A stretch of 64,000 nucleotides of DNA from Aeromicrobium choanae (lineage in GTDB: Bacteria; Actinomycetota; Actinomycetes; Propionibacteriales; Nocardioidaceae). The stretch lies in assembly GCF_900167475.1 (NCBI RefSeq), contig NZ_LT796768.1:2728001-2792000 (forward strand), written 5' to 3'. Positions 15,431-24,805 of the stretch are shown in pieces. The notes below the pieces were generated by a model. The model saw nothing but the letters and a program-made list of their open reading frames with translations. It had not been told where the DNA came from and made no database searches. How positions within the stretch are numbered: position 1 is the stretch's first letter; every line of letters starts with the position of its first letter. Position numbers and translations under genes: made by a program.

Positions 15431-17932
15431 GTGAGCATCACAGCCATGTCGCGAGCATCACGCCGCGGCGGCCTGCGCACGATCGTCGCCGGACTCGTGA
15501 CCGCCTGCGCGGTCGCCGGTCTGTCCGCGCCCGCGCACGCCGCAGAACCCCGTCCCGACACCGGCGACGGAGCCGTCACGATCACCTCCCCGCTGACCAC
15601 CGAGCCCGGCGCCGAGGTCGCGTTCGAGGGAAGCGGCTTCACCGCCGGCACCTCCGGGGGCGCACCGGCGTGGCAGACCGTCTCGGTCAAGCTCGACGAC
15701 GCCGGCGACGTCCTCGCCACGGTGCAGGTCGAGTCGGACGGCACGTTCGACGGAACCCTCGACCTGCCCGGCGATGTCGCGCTCGGCGAGCACTGGCTGC
15801 GCTTCCTGGGCTCGAACCCGGTCGTCTCGAAGCACACGCAGTCCTTCACGGTCGTGGACGAGCTGCCGCAGGGTGCGGAGGTCACGGCGACCGTCAGCAC
15901 CGGTGGCCGCGGTGTCCCGGCGGGCACCGTGACGATCACGGTCGCCGGTAACGGCTTCGAGCCGGGAGAGGCCCTCGGCGCCCGCGTCGACGGGTCGGCC
16001 AAGCCGTGGGGCGCGAGCGGCGCCACCACGCCCACGGTCGCGGCAGCGGCCGACGGATCGGTCGCCGGAGCACGCCTGGTCTTCGCGCCGGGGACGCTGC
16101 GCGCCGGTCCGCACGAGCTCGTGATCGAGCGCGCCGCCGCCGGCGCTGCCGACATCGCCAAGGACGTGACCGTTCCGCCCGCGGCGGCGTTCAGCACCCT
16201 CTCGGCCGGATCCGAGGGCACCCTCACGCTCTCCAACCTGCCGTCGGGCGCCACCGTGCCCGCGATCGAGTTCGGCGACGTCGACTTCGCGCTGCCGGCG
16301 ACGGCCGACGCCGCCGGCGCGGTGACGATCGCCTACTCCATCCCCGCGGACGCGGGCCTGGGCACCCAGCCGGTCGTCATCACCCAGGCGGGCCCCGCCG
16401 CGACCTACACGCTGTCGGCCAAGATCTCGCCCAGCGCCACCGTGTTCGGCACGGAGGCCTTCGACCGGGTCGAGACCGCGCCCGGCGCCATCCAGCAGGG
16501 CCTCTACCAGAGCGACTTCAGCGCCGCGAGCGACGCGCTCTTCGCCACCTCGGCCAGCGTGCTCGCCACGTCCACGCTCTACAAGCTCGATCCGAAGACG
16601 CTCGCCGTCAAGGCCTCGACCGTCCCGGCCGAGGAGACGCCCGGCGCCCTGTGGGCCGCCTACGGCGTCGGCGTCGACGACAGCAACGGCACCGTGTGGG
16701 TCACCAACACCCGCCAGGACGCCGTCGCCGTCTACGACCAGGACGACCTCTCGCTCGTCAAGCAGTTCCCCCGCGGCACCGCCTCGCACTCGCGAGACGT
16801 CGTCGTCGACGAGACGCGCGGCCGCGCCTACGTCAGCGAGGCGCTGCGCTCGCGGACGACGAACCACATCGTCGTCTTCGACACCGAGACCCTCGAGGTC
16901 GTCGACCGTATCGAGATCCCCGGCGTCCCGATGAGCCTCGCGCTCGACGAGAAGAAGGGCAGCCTCTACACCGTCGACATCTCGGCGCCGAAGGCCTACG
17001 CGATCGACGTCGCGGGTGCCGCGCACGAGGTGCGGACGATCGACCTCGGCCTCAGCGACTCGGCCAGCGCGTCGGGTGTCGACTACGACCCGAAGACGCA
17101 GCGCCTCTTCGTGGCCAGCCAGGGCGCCGACAACCTGCTGGTCGTCGACGCACGCACCGGCAAGCAGCTCGCCGACGTGCCCACGGGTGCCGGTGCGCTC
17201 AACGTCCAGCACGACGCCGTGAACGGTCTGACGTACCTCGCCAACTTCGGCGGCGTGACCGTCTCGGTCGTGGACGACTCGTACCGCGTGGTGGCCAACC
17301 TCGACCTCCAGCGCACCAACCACATCGCGACGGACGGCAAGGGCTCGGTCTTCGCGGTCGACAAGGCCGCCGAGAACCAGGTCGTCAAGCTGACCCCGAA
17401 GGCGCTGCAGGCCGGCACCGTGAAGGTCACCGGCACGGCGCGGGTGGGCACGACCCTGACCGCGACCACCGCGTCGTGGGCCACGGGCGCCCGCCTCACC
17501 CACCAGTGGCTGCGCGCCGGGAAGCCGATCGCGAAGGCGACCGGTCGCACCTACACGCCGACGGCCGCCGACCGTGGCCGCGCGCTGTCGGTGCGGGTCA
17601 CCGGCGCCAAGGCGCCGTACGCCGCGGTCACGAAGCAGTCGTCCGCGGTCACCGTGCGTGCCGGGGTCCTGCGCGCCGGGAAGCCGCGGATCTCCGGAAC
17701 GCCGAAGGCCGGCAAGCGGCTCGTGGTCAAGCGCGGCACGTGGACCGCGGGCACGACGGTCCGCTACCGCTGGTACGTCGGTGGCAAGGCGGTCAAGGGC
17801 GCGACGAAGTCCTCCTTCGTCCTGCAGAAGAAGCACCGCGGCAAGAAGGTGACCGTCAAGGTCACCGGGAGCAAGGCGGGCTACGCCTCCGTGACCCGCG
17901 CCGCGAAGGCGGTCAAGGTCAAGCGGAAGTGA
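15431..17932 (+). CDS. Secreted Ig-like / YncE-type beta-propeller protein (iron-box controlled)
   Basis: 833 residues. Signal peptide to about residue 38 (ending APAHAAEP). Residues 45-140 form the same Ig-like domain as in the iron-operon surface proteins (VSVKLDDAGDVLATVQVES, GDVALGEHWLRFLGSNPVV). After two more Ig-like segments, residues about 340-650 form a seven-bladed-type propeller with YVSEALRSRTTNHIVVFDTETLEVV and LFVASQGADNLLVVDARTGKQLADV, as in YncE. Two C-terminal repeats (VKVTGTARVGTTLTATTASW; PRISGTPKAGKRLVVKRGTW) end in a very basic tail. GTG at 15431 has GAAGGAG upstream. E. coli YncE is iron-regulated too (from memory). It may present or capture the iron carrier outside the cell; enzymatic activity is not indicated. 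Confidence 0.82.
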   Translation: MSITAMSRASRRGGLRTIVAGLVTACAVAGLSAPAHAAEPRPDTGDGAVTITSPLTTEPGAEVAFEGSGFTAGTSGGAPAWQTVSVKLDDAGDVLATVQVESDGTFDGTLDLPGDVALGEHWLRFLGSNPVVSKHTQSFTVVDELPQGAEVTATVSTGGRGVPAGTVTITVAGNGFEPGEALGARVDGSAKPWGASGATTPTVAAAADGSVAGARLVFAPGTLRAGPHELVIERAAAGAADIAKDVTVPPAAAFSTLSAGSEGTLTLSNLPSGATVPAIEFGDVDFALPATADAAGAVTIAYSIPADAGLGTQPVVITQAGPAATYTLSAKISPSATVFGTEAFDRVETAPGAIQQGLYQSDFSAASDALFATSASVLATSTLYKLDPKTLAVKASTVPAEETPGALWAAYGVGVDDSNGTVWVTNTRQDAVAVYDQDDLSLVKQFPRGTASHSRDVVVDETRGRAYVSEALRSRTTNHIVVFDTETLEVVDRIEIPGVPMSLALDEKKGSLYTVDISAPKAYAIDVAGAAHEVRTIDLGLSDSASASGVDYDPKTQRLFVASQGADNLLVVDARTGKQLADVPTGAGALNVQHDAVNGLTYLANFGGVTVSVVDDSYRVVANLDLQRTNHIATDGKGSVFAVDKAAENQVVKLTPKALQAGTVKVTGTARVGTTLTATTASWATGARLTHQWLRAGKPIAKATGRTYTPTAADRGRALSVRVTGAKAPYAAVTKQSSAVTVRAGVLRAGKPRISGTPKAGKRLVVKRGTWTAGTTVRYRWYVGGKAVKGATKSSFVLQKKHRGKKVTVKVTGSKAGYASVTRAAKAVKVKRK

Positions 17933-17940
17933 CCTGACGC

Positions 17941-17974
17941 GGGGCGTGCCGGCCCGGGGGGACCGGCACGCCCC
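17941..17974 (+). terminator. Hairpin terminator of propeller gene
   Basis: A perfect 12-bp stem, GGGGCGTGCCGG paired with CCGGCACGCCCC, starts 8 bases after the stop codon. It has no clear U-tract, as is common in high-G+C actinobacteria. Confidence 0.7.
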
Positions 17975-18015
17975 GCCCCGTCCGTCTCGGGTGTGCGACG
18001 TGTGGCCGCAGCCCG

Positions 18016-18021
18016 TAGCGT
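18016..18021 (+). promoter_or_regulatory. -10 element (TAGCGT) of aldo/keto reductase gene
   Basis: TAGCGT lies 7 bases before the ATG, consistent with a leaderless transcript; it also decides the start codon. Confidence 0.4.
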
Positions 18022-18028
18022 CGACGAC

Positions 18029-18868
18029 ATGACGGTTCCCACGCTCACGCTCAACAACGGCGTCCAGATCCCGCAGTTCGGCTATGGCACCTGGCAGGTC
18101 CCGCCCGAGTCGGCCCAGGACCGGGTGACCGAGGCTCTCGATCTCGGCTATCGCCACATCGACACGGCCCAGATGTACGGCAACGAGGCCGGCGTCGGTG
18201 CGGCGATCGCCGCCTCCGGCCTGGCCCGCGACGAGGTCTTCGTCACCACGAAGCTCAACAACAACCGGCACGATCCCGCCGTGGTCGCCGGCTCCCTCGA
18301 CGAGTCGCTGGAGAAGCTCCAGCTCGACCGGGTCGACCTCTTCCTCATCCACTGGCCGCTCCCGACGACCGACATCGACTTCGTCGACACCTGGCGGGCG
18401 ATGGAGGAGGTCTACGCCGCCGGCAAGGCGCGCGCGATCGGCGTCTCCAACTTCCAGCCGTCGCACCTGCGCCGCGTCGTGCAGGAGGGCACGGTCGTCC
18501 CGGCGGTCAACCAGGTCGAGATCCACCCCTACTTCACCCAGGACGACCTGCGCGCGGTGAACGTCGAGCTCGGCGTCGCGACCGAGGCCTGGTCGCCCCT
18601 CGCGCAGGGTCAGGTGTTCGACGACCCCGCGTTGCAGGCCATCGCGGGCACCACCGGCCGGAGCGTCTCGCAGGTGGTGCTGCGCTGGCACCTGCAGCGC
18701 GGCGACATCGTCTTCCCGAAGGCCTCGTCCGTGGAACGGCTCAAGCAGAACTTCGACGTCTTCGACTTCGAGCTCTCGCCTGCCGACATGGGCGCGATCT
18801 CCGCCCTCGACGCCGGGCGCCGCATCGGTCCCGACCCGGACACGATGAGCTGGATCCCGAAGGACTGA
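18029..18868 (+). CDS. Aldo/keto reductase (2,5-diketo-D-gluconate reductase type)
   Basis: 279 residues, an NADPH-dependent TIM-barrel oxidoreductase. AKR landmarks: GYRHIDTAQMYGNE (catalytic Asp and Tyr), VFVTTKLNNN (Lys), FLIHWPLP (His), AIGVSNFQPSHL, VNQVEIHPYF, and the cofactor-binding VFPKASSVERLKQNFDVFDFEL. It reduces aldehydes or ketones; substrate cannot be told. An earlier in-frame start at 17993 adds 12 unconserved residues and would overlap the -10 element, so the ATG at 18029 is preferred. It is convergent with panB. Confidence 0.92.
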   Translation: MTVPTLTLNNGVQIPQFGYGTWQVPPESAQDRVTEALDLGYRHIDTAQMYGNEAGVGAAIAASGLARDEVFVTTKLNNNRHDPAVVAGSLDESLEKLQLDRVDLFLIHWPLPTTDIDFVDTWRAMEEVYAAGKARAIGVSNFQPSHLRRVVQEGTVVPAVNQVEIHPYFTQDDLRAVNVELGVATEAWSPLAQGQVFDDPALQAIAGTTGRSVSQVVLRWHLQRGDIVFPKASSVERLKQNFDVFDFELSPADMGAISALDAGRRIGPDPDTMSWIPKD

Positions 18869-18873
18869 CCGAA

Positions 18874-18943
18874 GTTTCCCCTGTTAACAGGGGAAACCAC
18901 CGCTATGCGGGGGAAGTTTCCCCCGCATAGCGGTGGGAAACCC
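18874..18943. repeat. Composite inverted repeat between convergent genes (bidirectional terminator candidate)
   Basis: Two hairpins abut. The first (18874-18897) is a perfect palindrome, GTTTCCCCTG-TTAA-CAGGGGAAAC. The second (18897-18936) has an 18-bp perfect stem around a 4-base centre and begins on the last base of the first. A third arm, GGGAAAC at 18936-18942, can pair with the GTTTCCC inside the second loop region, so alternative folds exist. It lies between the stop codons of the convergent aldo/keto reductase and panB genes and probably terminates both. Confidence 0.75.
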
Positions 18944-18982
18944 CGCACGGTGCGCCTCTCCGCGTGCCCGAGCGGTCCCGGC

Positions 18983-19834
18983 TCAGCTCTCGAAGGAGTG
19001 CTCGGCCGCGGGGAACGATCCGTCGGCGACCTCGCTCTGGAACTGGTCGACGGCGCCGGAGATCACGCTGCGCAGGTCGGCGTACTTCTTGACGAAGCGC
19101 GGCGCCCGGCCCGAGCGCAGGCCCAGCATGTCCTGCCAGACGAGCACCTGTGCGTCGCAGCCGGCGCCGGCGCCGATGCCGACCGTGGGGATCTGCAGCT
19201 TCGAGGTCACCTCGGTGGCGACGGGGGCGGGGACCATCTCCATGACGACGGCGAAAGCGCCGGCCTCCTGGACCGCCAGGGCGTCGTCGACCAGCTTCTG
19301 GCTCGCGTCGCCGCGGCCCTGCACGCGGTAGCCGCCGAGGTTGTGCTCGGACTGCGGCGTGAAGCCGATGTGCGCCATCACGGGGATGCCGCCCTCGGTG
19401 AGCTTGCGGATCTGGGGCGCCATCTCGGCGCCGCCCTCGAGCTTGACGGCGTGCGCGAGGCCCTCCTTCATGAAGCGGACGCTCGTGTCGTAGGCCTGCT
19501 CGGGCGAGCGCTGGTAGGACCCGAACGGCAGGTCGGCGACGACGAGCGAGCGCTGGACCGATCGCGTGACCGCCTTGACCAGCACGAGCATCTCGTCGAC
19601 CGTGACGGGCAGCGAGGACTCGTAGCCGTAGACGTTGTTCGCGGCCGAGTCGCCCACGAGCAGCACCGGGACGCCCGCCTCGTCGAAGAGCTGGGCGGTG
19701 TACTGGTCGTAGCTGGTGAGCATCGCCCACCGGTGACCTTCGGACTTCCACTTCGCCAGGTGGTGCGTACGGACCTTGCGCACGTCGGGGGAGGCGGTGG
19801 GACGGGAACCGTACGGTGCGGGCTCTTCAGTCAT
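18983..19834 (-). CDS. panB: 3-methyl-2-oxobutanoate hydroxymethyltransferase
   Basis: 283 residues, the first committed enzyme of pantothenate synthesis; it transfers a hydroxymethyl group from methylenetetrahydrofolate to 2-oxoisovalerate. Family blocks are intact: [81 protein letters not shown], and [24 protein letters not shown]. The N-terminal 20 residues form an unconserved extension common in actinobacterial PanB. It stands alone, without panC or panD, as in the mycobacterial glnA2 region. Confidence 0.96.
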   Translation of the reverse strand: MTEEPAPYGSRPTASPDVRKVRTHHLAKWKSEGHRWAMLTSYDQYTAQLFDEAGVPVLLVGDSAANNVYGYESSLPVTVDEMLVLVKAVTRSVQRSLVVADLPFGSYQRSPEQAYDTSVRFMKEGLAHAVKLEGGAEMAPQIRKLTEGGIPVMAHIGFTPQSEHNLGGYRVQGRGDASQKLVDDALAVQEAGAFAVVMEMVPAPVATEVTSKLQIPTVGIGAGAGCDAQVLVWQDMLGLRSGRAPRFVKKYADLRSVISGAVDQFQSEVADGSFPAAEHSFES

Positions 19835-19917
19835 GCAGCACAGGCTAGTCCCCGGCGGGGAGCCGCTCCGGACCCGTAGACTGCTCGGGACCTCGAACCC
19901 GTTGCTGCAAGGAACCC

Positions 19918-21612
19918 GTGTCGACCTCGCCCGCCTCGATCCCCACGCGGATCGGCCGACGGCTCGCCCTGCGCGAGCACCGGTGGTTCTGGACGGTCTT
20001 CGCCCTGCTGCTCGTCCCGATCGTCGTCTGGTACTTCGCGCGGCTCGGTGAGGGCTGGCTGCCCCAGGGCGACGACGCGATGATCGCCATTCGCGCCCAC
20101 GACGCCTGGTCGGGCCACTGGCCCCTCGTGGGCATGCGCTCGACCAGCGACCAGACCGTCGAGGGCGTCTACGCCTATCACCCCGGGCCGCTCGAGTTCT
20201 ACGTGATCGGGCTGCCCTACCTGCTGTCCGGCTGGCACGTGTGGGGGCTGCTGCTCGGCTGCGCGCTCGTGACGGCGGCGTTCGTCGGGGTGTCGCTGTG
20301 GTCGGGCTACCGCGCGGCGGGCCGTCCCGGACTGCTCGCGATGGCCGGCGCGACGATCACGCTCTACGGGCTGTTCGGGTCGGTGCTCGTGCTGCCCTGG
20401 AACCCGTGGCCCACCGTCTTCGGGCTGCTCGCCAGCCTCGCCGTGGCGTGGCGGATGCTGCTGGGGCACCGCGGCCTGTGGCCGTTGTTCATGATCTGCG
20501 TCAGCTGGACGGGACAGGCCCACCTCGGCGTCACCCCGATCGTCGGACTCCTGGGCGTCTGGATGCTCCTCCTGACGATCCGCCGCTGGTGGCGCGGGTT
20601 CCGCAGCAGGCCCGGCGAGGTCGGGCGCACGCTCCTGGTTGCCTTCGTCTGCTGGCTCGGCCCGATCGTCGAGGCCCTCACGTACTCGCCGAACAACGTC
20701 GGTGAGATCGCCGCCCTCACCACCGCGGAGAAGACCCAGGACACCTCCGTCGCCGACTCCTGGATCCACGTCACCCACATGGTGTTCCCGTGGGTGCGCC
20801 ACTGGCGCGACGGTGGGCAGCTGACGTACCCGGCGGTCGGCCTGTTGGTCCTCGGCGTGGTCGCCGTGGCCTGGCGTTCCCGCGACCGGCGCCGCCGGCG
20901 GCGCATCGACCGCGACGTCGACATCGCCACCAGCGCGGTGGTGGTCGGGCTGTTCGCGGTGGCCGCCACCTTCTGGGCCGGCACCCGCACCGGCGGCGAC
21001 CTGCGGATCGTCTACCTCGACTTCACGATGGCCGGGCCGGTCTTCTTCACCGCCGCCCTCGCGCTGTGGGGGTTCCACCGGGTCCGCCTGCGGCTCGAGC
21101 GTCGCGGTGCCGGCGCCGACCGGATCCGTGGCTTCACCGTCGCGGCCGCGGCGGCGGCCGTGCTGCTGCCGATCCTCGGCACCCTCGCGGGCTCGGCCTC
21201 GGTCCGCACGTTCGTCGAGGCGGGCAACGAGGTCAACGCCGAGCAGGCGCGGCTCGTGGTCGACGAGGTCGTCCCCGCCCTGAGCGAGGCCCCGTACGCC
21301 GACCTGCCCGTCGAGGTCGAGGGCGTCGGCTTCACGGCGTGGGGGAGTGTCGGACCCGCGGTGTCGCACCGGCTCGTGGTCGAGGGCCGCCCCGTGTACT
21401 ACGAGTCGTGGTGGCCCAAGTCGGCCGATGACGACCACCGCCGCCCCCGGGACATCGAGGGGACCCGCGTGGTGGTGCGGCTCGAGGAGCGCGCCGGAGG
21501 GGCTTCGTGGGAGGAGCCCGCGGAGCCGGTCGACGAGACCCTCACCTTCCCGCTGCTGACCGACGAGGACGGCGGCGAGATCCGCGTGCTCCTGTCGGTG
21601 CGCGGCGACTGA
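19918..21612 (+). CDS. Polytopic membrane protein, GT-C glycosyltransferase-like (paralogue of 4003-5502)
   Basis: 564 residues with about ten membrane helices and a soluble C-terminal domain from about residue 430. The region after helix 1, [21 protein letters not shown]...[27 protein letters not shown], parallels the protein at 4003-5502 (GWLPHGDTAVAAVRIHDVF...PLLGMPST...VEGAHAHHPGPMQF). The shared GDD/GDT, HD and HPGP positions suggest a GT-C-like membrane transferase; substrate unknown. GTG at 19918 is preceded by AAGGA. Convergent with nadE, 7 bases between stops. Confidence 0.8.
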   Translation: MSTSPASIPTRIGRRLALREHRWFWTVFALLLVPIVVWYFARLGEGWLPQGDDAMIAIRAHDAWSGHWPLVGMRSTSDQTVEGVYAYHPGPLEFYVIGLPYLLSGWHVWGLLLGCALVTAAFVGVSLWSGYRAAGRPGLLAMAGATITLYGLFGSVLVLPWNPWPTVFGLLASLAVAWRMLLGHRGLWPLFMICVSWTGQAHLGVTPIVGLLGVWMLLLTIRRWWRGFRSRPGEVGRTLLVAFVCWLGPIVEALTYSPNNVGEIAALTTAEKTQDTSVADSWIHVTHMVFPWVRHWRDGGQLTYPAVGLLVLGVVAVAWRSRDRRRRRRIDRDVDIATSAVVVGLFAVAATFWAGTRTGGDLRIVYLDFTMAGPVFFTAALALWGFHRVRLRLERRGAGADRIRGFTVAAAAAAVLLPILGTLAGSASVRTFVEAGNEVNAEQARLVVDEVVPALSEAPYADLPVEVEGVGFTAWGSVGPAVSHRLVVEGRPVYYESWWPKSADDDHRRPRDIEGTRVVVRLEERAGGASWEEPAEPVDETLTFPLLTDEDGGEIRVLLSVRGD

Positions 21613-21619
21613 GCGGCGT

Positions 21620-23371
21620 CTAGAGGCTCTCGCGCCAGCGGTTCGTGATCGGCACGCGACGGTCGCGACCGAAGTTGCGCTTGCTGACCTTCGGGCCCGG
21701 CGGGTACTGACGACGCTTGTACTCCGCCCGGTCGACCAAGGTGATGACCTTCTCGACCAGCTCGGGGTCGAAGCCCTCGGCGACGACGTCGGCCGACCCG
21801 AGGTCACGCTCGACGTAGGCGTCCAGGATGCCGTCGAGCACGGGGTACGGCGGGAGGCTGTCGGAGTCGCGCTGGCCGGGGCGCAGCTCGGCCGACGGCT
21901 CCTTGGAGATCGTGTTCGGGGGGATCGGCGGCGTCTCGCCCTGCGACTCGGCCCACGCGTTGCGCCACTTCGCGAGCTCCCACACGATCGTCTTCGGCAC
22001 GTCCTTGATCGGCGCGTAGCCGCCGACGGCATCGCCGTAGATCGTCGAGTAGCCGGTGGCCAGCTCGGACTTGTTGCCGCAGGCGAGGACGAGGTGGTTC
22101 TCGGCGTTCGACAGGCCCATCCAGATCACGGCGCGGATGCGGGCCTGCAGGTTCTCCTCGGCGATGCCCTCGAGGTGCAGCGCGTCCTGGTACGAGTCGA
22201 AGATCGGCGCGATGGCGATGGTGCGCAGGTCGAGCCCGGTGCGCTCGGCCTGGTCGGCGGCGTCGGAGCGCGAGTGCTCGCTGGACCACGCGCTGGGGTT
22301 CGAGACGCCGAAGACGCGGTCGGCGCCGAGGGCGTCCACCGCGAGCGCCGCGACCAAGGTGGAGTCGATCCCGCCGGACATGCCCAGCAGCACCGACGGG
22401 AACCCGTTCTTGTCGACGTAGTCGCGCAGGCCCAGCACGATGGCCTGCCAGCGCTCGCCGAGGTCGTCCCACCGCTCCGCGATGCTGCCGTTGACGGGCT
22501 CGTACGCGGACAGCGGGTCGCTGCTGAGGACCGTCCGCTCGACCAGCAGGCCCTCGAACCGCGTGCCGGGCTCGGGCATCTGCGCCGTGGCGGCCTGCAG
22601 GTCGAGATCGGCGATCAGCAGCTCGGGCTCGAACTGCCTCGCGCGGGCCACGACCTCGCCGCGGGCGTCGACCACGAGCGAGTCACCGTCGAAGACGAGC
22701 TCGTCCTGGCCGCCGACGAGGTTGGCGTAGGCCAGCGCACACTCGCCCTCGACCGCGCGGCGCGCGCACAGCTCGAGGCGCTCGTCGTCCTTGGCCGCCT
22801 CGTAGGGCGAGCCGTTGAGCACGACGAGCAGGCCGGCCTCGGCGGACTTTGCGGCCCTGGAGGGGCCTTCCTGCCAGATGTCCTCGCAGATCGCGATCGC
22901 GATGTCGACGCCGTGGACCTGGATGATCTGGGTGCGGTCGCCGGCGACGAAGTGGCGGAACTCGTCGAAGACGCCGTAGTTGGGCAGGTGGTGCTTGTCG
23001 TAGCGGGTGACGACCTCGCCACCGGTGATCACCGAGGCCGCGTTGACCGGCGCGTTCTTGGGCACGCCGAGGCGGTCGGCCACGTCGGTCGCACGATCGA
23101 GGTGTCCCACGATGACGACGAGGTCGCCCAGGCCCTCCTGCGCGAGGCGCTCGGCCAGCGACGTCACGGCCGCCTGCGAGCGCTCGATGAAGGACCGCCG
23201 GTAGGCGAGGTCCTCGATCGGGTAGCCGGTCAGCACCATCTCGGGCGTGACCAGCACGTGCGCCCCGGCGGCATGGGCGTCGCGCGCCTGCTGCAGGACG
23301 AGCTCGAGGTTGCCGTCGACGTCTCCGACGACGGCGTTGATCTGAGCGAGGGCGAGGCGAAGTTGCGGCAC
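21620..23371 (-). CDS. nadE: Glutamine-dependent NAD+ synthetase
   Basis: 583 residues. Residues 1-270 are a nitrilase-type glutaminase domain with triad E44 (VTPEMVLTGYP), K126 (RYDKHHLPNYGVFDE) and C162 (AICEDIW). It releases ammonia, channelled to the C-terminal ATP-pyrophosphatase domain with the P-loop LLGMSGGIDSTLVAAL and GNKSELATGYSTIYGDAVGGYAPIKDVPKT. The product is NAD+ from nicotinic acid adenine dinucleotide. Length is slightly under the mycobacterial enzyme (about 680). It is divergent from glnA2, with about 90 bases between starts. Confidence 0.96.
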   Translation of the reverse strand: MPQLRLALAQINAVVGDVDGNLELVLQQARDAHAAGAHVLVTPEMVLTGYPIEDLAYRRSFIERSQAAVTSLAERLAQEGLGDLVVIVGHLDRATDVADRLGVPKNAPVNAASVITGGEVVTRYDKHHLPNYGVFDEFRHFVAGDRTQIIQVHGVDIAIAICEDIWQEGPSRAAKSAEAGLLVVLNGSPYEAAKDDERLELCARRAVEGECALAYANLVGGQDELVFDGDSLVVDARGEVVARARQFEPELLIADLDLQAATAQMPEPGTRFEGLLVERTVLSSDPLSAYEPVNGSIAERWDDLGERWQAIVLGLRDYVDKNGFPSVLLGMSGGIDSTLVAALAVDALGADRVFGVSNPSAWSSEHSRSDAADQAERTGLDLRTIAIAPIFDSYQDALHLEGIAEENLQARIRAVIWMGLSNAENHLVLACGNKSELATGYSTIYGDAVGGYAPIKDVPKTIVWELAKWRNAWAESQGETPPIPPNTISKEPSAELRPGQRDSDSLPPYPVLDGILDAYVERDLGSADVVAEGFDPELVEKVITLVDRAEYKRRQYPPGPKVSKRNFGRDRRVPITNRWRESL

Positions 23372-23450
23372 GGTTCCCAGCCTAGGGCGTGTCGTGGGGT
23401 GCAGCCGGGCGGCGGCAAACGGCCGCGCGCGGGTCGCCCGAGCGCGGCCC

Positions 23451-23456
23451 TACACT
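23451..23456 (+). promoter_or_regulatory. -10 element (TACACT) of glnA2
   Basis: TACACT ends 6 bases before the ATG, so the glnA2 transcript should start at or next to the start codon (leaderless). No ribosome-binding site is visible. Confidence 0.5.
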
Positions 23457-23462
23457 GACCGC

Positions 23463-24800
23463 ATGGGTAAGCAGGAGGACTTCGTCCTACGCGCGATCGA
23501 GGAGCGGGACGTCCGCTTCGTCCGGCTGTGGTTCACCGACGTGCTCGGCTCGCTGAAGTCGGTGGCCATCGCCCCGACCGAGCTCGAGGGTGCGTTCGAG
23601 GAGGGCATCGGCTTCGACGGCTCCGCCATCGAGGGCTTCGCCCGCGTGCACGAGGCCGACATGCTGGCCAAGCCGGACCCGTCCACGTTCCAGATCCTCC
23701 CGTGGCGTGGCGAGACCCCCGCCACGGCGCGCATGTTCTGCGACATCGCGATGCCCGACGGCAGCCCGTCCTACGCCGATCCGCGCTACGTGCTCAAGCG
23801 TGCGCTGGCGAAGGCGGCCGACGCCGGCTTCACGTTCTACACGCACCCCGAGATCGAGTTCTTCGTCTTCAAGAGCAAGCCCGAGCCGGGCACCCGCCCG
23901 GTCGCGGTGGACGACAGCGGGTACTTCGACCACACGGCCCAGGGCGCCAGCCAGGACTTCCGCCGCGAGGTCATCACGATGCTCGAGGCGATGGGCATCT
24001 CGGTGGAGTTCAGCCACCACGAGGGCGGCCCGGGCCAGCAGGAGATCGACCTGCGCTACGCCGACGCGCTGTCGATGGCCGACAACATCATGACGTTCCG
24101 CACGATCGTGCGCGAGGTCGCGCTGAGCCAGGGCAAGTGGGCCTCCTTCATGCCCAAGCCGTTCACCGACCACCCCGGCTCCGGCATGCACACGCACGTG
24201 TCGCTGTTCGAGGGCGACGAGAACGTCTTCTACGAGGCCGGCGCCGAGTACCAGCTGAGCAAGACGGGCCGCGCGTTCATCGCCGGCGTCCTCGAGCACA
24301 CGCCCGAGATCACCGCCGTCACCAACCAGTGGGTCAACTCCTACAAGCGTCTCGCGTGGGGCGGCGAGGCACCGAACTACGTGTGCTGGGGCCACAACAA
24401 TCGCTCCGCGCTCGTGCGGGTGCCGATGTACAAGCCGCACAAGTCCGGCTCGGCGCGCGTCGAGCTGCGCGCCCTCGACTCGGCGTGCAACCCCTACCTC
24501 GCGTACGCGCTGATCCTCGCCGCCGGGCTCAAGGGCATCGAGAACAGCTACGAGCTGCCGCCCGAGGCCGAGGACGACGTCTGGTCGCTCAGCGAGAACG
24601 AGCGTCGTGCGATGGGCATCGCTCCGCTCCCGCGCAACCTCGACGAGGCGATCCGCACGATGGAGAACAGCGAGCTCGTCGCCGAGACGCTGGGCGAGCA
24701 CGTCTTCGACTTCTTCCTGCGCAACAAGCGCGCGGAGTGGCAGGACTACCGCTCGCAGGTCACGCAGTTCGAGATCGACCGACTGATGCCGGTCCTGTAG
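23463..24800 (+). CDS. glnA2: Glutamine synthetase, GlnA2 type
   Basis: 445 residues, the length of type I-alpha-like GlnA2 (446 in M. tuberculosis, from memory) rather than the longer GlnA1. It makes glutamine from glutamate and ammonia with ATP. Conserved blocks: DVLGSLKSVAI, GIGFDGSAIEGFARVHEADM (latch), EIEFFVF, EFSHHEGGPGQQEIDLRYADAL, PKPFTDHPGSGMHTHVSLF and SARVELRALDSACNPYLAYA. Near the region used for adenylylation in GSI-beta it has NSYELPPEAEDD. It lies 5 bases before glnE, the same order as in mycobacteria. Confidence 0.93.
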   Translation: MGKQEDFVLRAIEERDVRFVRLWFTDVLGSLKSVAIAPTELEGAFEEGIGFDGSAIEGFARVHEADMLAKPDPSTFQILPWRGETPATARMFCDIAMPDGSPSYADPRYVLKRALAKAADAGFTFYTHPEIEFFVFKSKPEPGTRPVAVDDSGYFDHTAQGASQDFRREVITMLEAMGISVEFSHHEGGPGQQEIDLRYADALSMADNIMTFRTIVREVALSQGKWASFMPKPFTDHPGSGMHTHVSLFEGDENVFYEAGAEYQLSKTGRAFIAGVLEHTPEITAVTNQWVNSYKRLAWGGEAPNYVCWGHNNRSALVRVPMYKPHKSGSARVELRALDSACNPYLAYALILAAGLKGIENSYELPPEAEDDVWSLSENERRAMGIAPLPRNLDEAIRTMENSELVAETLGEHVFDFFLRNKRAEWQDYRSQVTQFEIDRLMPVL

Positions 24801-24805
24801 CTCCC

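Noticed and set aside
15458-18691. Open frame of about 1077 codons on the minus strand opposite the propeller and aldo/keto reductase genes
   Set aside because: It spans two real genes and their terminator on the other strand and has no recognisable domain; a codon-bias shadow.
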